From the NCBI GenBank assembly GCA_046497075.1, contig JAWOGF010000057.1, positions 1 to 5,154 of the forward strand: a stretch of 5,154 nt of DNA, in the 5' to 3' direction. Positions within the stretch are counted from its first letter, which is position 1, and each line of letters begins with the position of its first letter. The notes beneath the pieces are model-generated. The model was not told the origin of the DNA and did no database searches. It saw only the letters and a program-made list of their open reading frames with translations. A program made the translations under genes and the position numbers. Shown in pieces: positions 4,633 to 5,154 of the stretch. The DNA comes from Saliniplasma sp046497075. GTDB lineage: Archaea > Thermoplasmatota > Thermoplasmata > Halarchaeoplasmatales > Halarchaeoplasmataceae.

Positions 4633-4752
4633 ATTATACGTTTTCTCCATTCTTCTAATATCTGACTGTATCTTGAAGGTATGAACGAGTTCAGATATTG
4701 TTATCATCCCCACCAGATCGCCATCTGGTGTTAGTATAAATGTTAAAATCAT
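4615..4752 (-). pseudogene. remnant of a CBS-domain protein gene (C-terminal fragment, 45 codons)
   Basis: Minus-strand frame from ATG (4750-4752) to TAG (4615-4617). The product starts MILTFILTPDGDLVGMITIS and continues ELVHTFKIQSDIRRMEKTYN to a short tail. The segment TPDGDLVGMITISELV is the classic second half of a CBS domain (G-x-h-T-h-S-E-L, near the nucleotide-contact pattern). The first strand and helix of the domain are missing: upstream in frame there is a TAA seven codons before the ATG, and the other two frames show no CBS continuation. No Shine-Dalgarno site precedes the ATG. The most likely reading is the 3' end of a once longer CBS gene whose 5' part was lost. It lies 31 bp downstream of the isochorismatase-like gene on the same strand. 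A very small functional protein, or a chance match, cannot be excluded. Confidence 0.45.
4711..4730. repeat. perfect 8-bp inverted repeat with 4-base loop between convergent genes
   Basis: CACCAGAT-cgcc-ATCTGGTG is a strong, G/C-rich stem lying between the convergent small gene and hydrolase gene, inside the CBS remnant, where it encodes TPDGDLV. No T run directly follows on either strand, so it is not a standard terminator. It may simply reflect the codons of that motif. Confidence 0.3.
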
Positions 4753-4783
4753 GTCCCAGAAGGTTCTATTTTATGGAGTTGTC

Positions 4784-5154
4784 TCAAAGCAAATGTATAA
4801 TATCTTCAGTCGATGTTATTATAACACCCCTGTTTTGGATAAGATCTAGCGCTTTGTCATGAATAGCTTTTGAAAATGCAGCAGTGGAATCTTCAACTAA
4901 GACAACCCGATAGTCGTTGTCTACAGCCTGAAGAACCGATGCTTCTACACATTCGTTCGTCAGGACTCCGGCCATTATTAGGGTGTTTATACCGTCTTCT
5001 CTGAGAAGAGCGTCCAATCCGGTTCCCTGAAATATATCAGGATCATCTTTGGTTATTACGACCTCGTCGTTCATCGGCCGTACCTCATTAAGGATCACAC
5101 CCTCATTGTCATCTAGATCATTAAAGGAGTTATCGTTCTTATCTTTCTCATCTC
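4784..5154 (-). CDS. isochorismatase-family cysteine hydrolase, C-terminal part (continues past right edge)
   Basis: The minus-strand frame stays open to base 5154, so the gene enters from the right and only its last 122 residues are visible. A GTG at 5096-5098 is an internal codon, not the start. The fold signature is clear: EVRPMNDEVVITKDDPDIFQ carries the family's catalytic Lys (visible residue 35), and IMAGVLTNECVEASVLQA carries the nucleophilic Cys (visible residue 68) after the conserved GVxTN turn. YRVVLVEDSTAAFS and a final helix and strand follow (IITSTEDIIHLL). The catalytic Asp near the N-terminus lies outside the window. Family members cleave isochorismate, nicotinamide, N-carbamoylsarcosine, ureidoacrylate or similar C-N/C-O bonds; which one applies cannot be decided here. 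The segment before the catalytic Lys is unusually rich in Asp and Asn (DEKDKNDNSFNDLDDNEG), perhaps an acidic insertion. The gene converges on the CBS-HPF cluster and shows no functional link to it. Confidence 0.9.
   Translation of the reverse strand, partial: DEKDKNDNSFNDLDDNEGVILNEVRPMNDEVVITKDDPDIFQGTGLDALLREDGINTLIMAGVLTNECVEASVLQAVDNDYRVVLVEDSTAAFSKAIHDKALDLIQNRGVIITSTEDIIHLL

Noticed and set aside
5096..5098. GTG as the start of a complete 104-aa isochorismatase-like protein
   Set aside because: The frame is open beyond it to the window edge, and a 104-residue product would lack the N-terminal strand with the catalytic Asp.
1..5154. CRISPR array, insertion sequence, integrase or rRNA/tRNA genes
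   Set aside because: No spaced identical repeats, transposase or integrase motifs, terminal inverted repeats or RNA gene signatures were found on either strand.

Overview
This 5154-bp window looks archaeal, most likely euryarchaeotal. Shine-Dalgarno motifs of the GAGGTGA/AGGTGAT type, TATA boxes in place of -35/-10 pairs, oligo-T ends in place of classic hairpin terminators, and two regulators pairing a winged helix with PAS domains all fit. Arginine is mostly AGA/AGG and intergenic DNA is AT-rich. A Thermoplasmatota-like or methanogen-related lineage is possible, but the window has no marker gene that settles this.

Layout. (1) 1-525: the C-terminal end of a P-type (P2-like) cation-transporting ATPase that enters from the left. 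(2) 651-1634 and 1840-2838: tandem paralogous regulators, each with an N-terminal ArsR-like winged helix and two PAS domains. They match closely except in the second half of PAS1. Each has its own TATA box, and the second probably starts at a TTG that is positioned by a Shine-Dalgarno site and by alignment to its sister. (3) 2839-3222: a 384-bp gap with no convincing protein gene. It contains an AT-rich promoter-like part, then a block of about 175 bp that folds into three consecutive hairpins, then an inverted-repeat cluster just ahead of the next gene. (4) 3223-4419: a four-CBS-domain protein with a C-terminal domain that reads as a ribosome hibernation factor (HPF/RaiA-like) fold. (5) 4456-4632: a 58-aa acidic protein with a strong Shine-Dalgarno site. 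(6) On the minus strand, convergent with the above: 4615-4752, a 45-codon remnant of a CBS domain, and 4784 to the right edge, the C-terminal part of an isochorismatase-family cysteine hydrolase.

How the parts may work together (inference). The centre of interest is the CBS-HPF fusion. The four CBS modules could sense adenine nucleotides and control a domain that docks on the ribosome, linking energy state to ribosome silencing. It sits behind a structured leader or small RNA gene with alternative hairpins and is followed by a small acidic protein of unknown function. The two upstream PAS regulators are probably one-component sensors whose targets cannot be read from the window. The ATPase and the isochorismatase-like hydrolase have no evident functional link to the rest.
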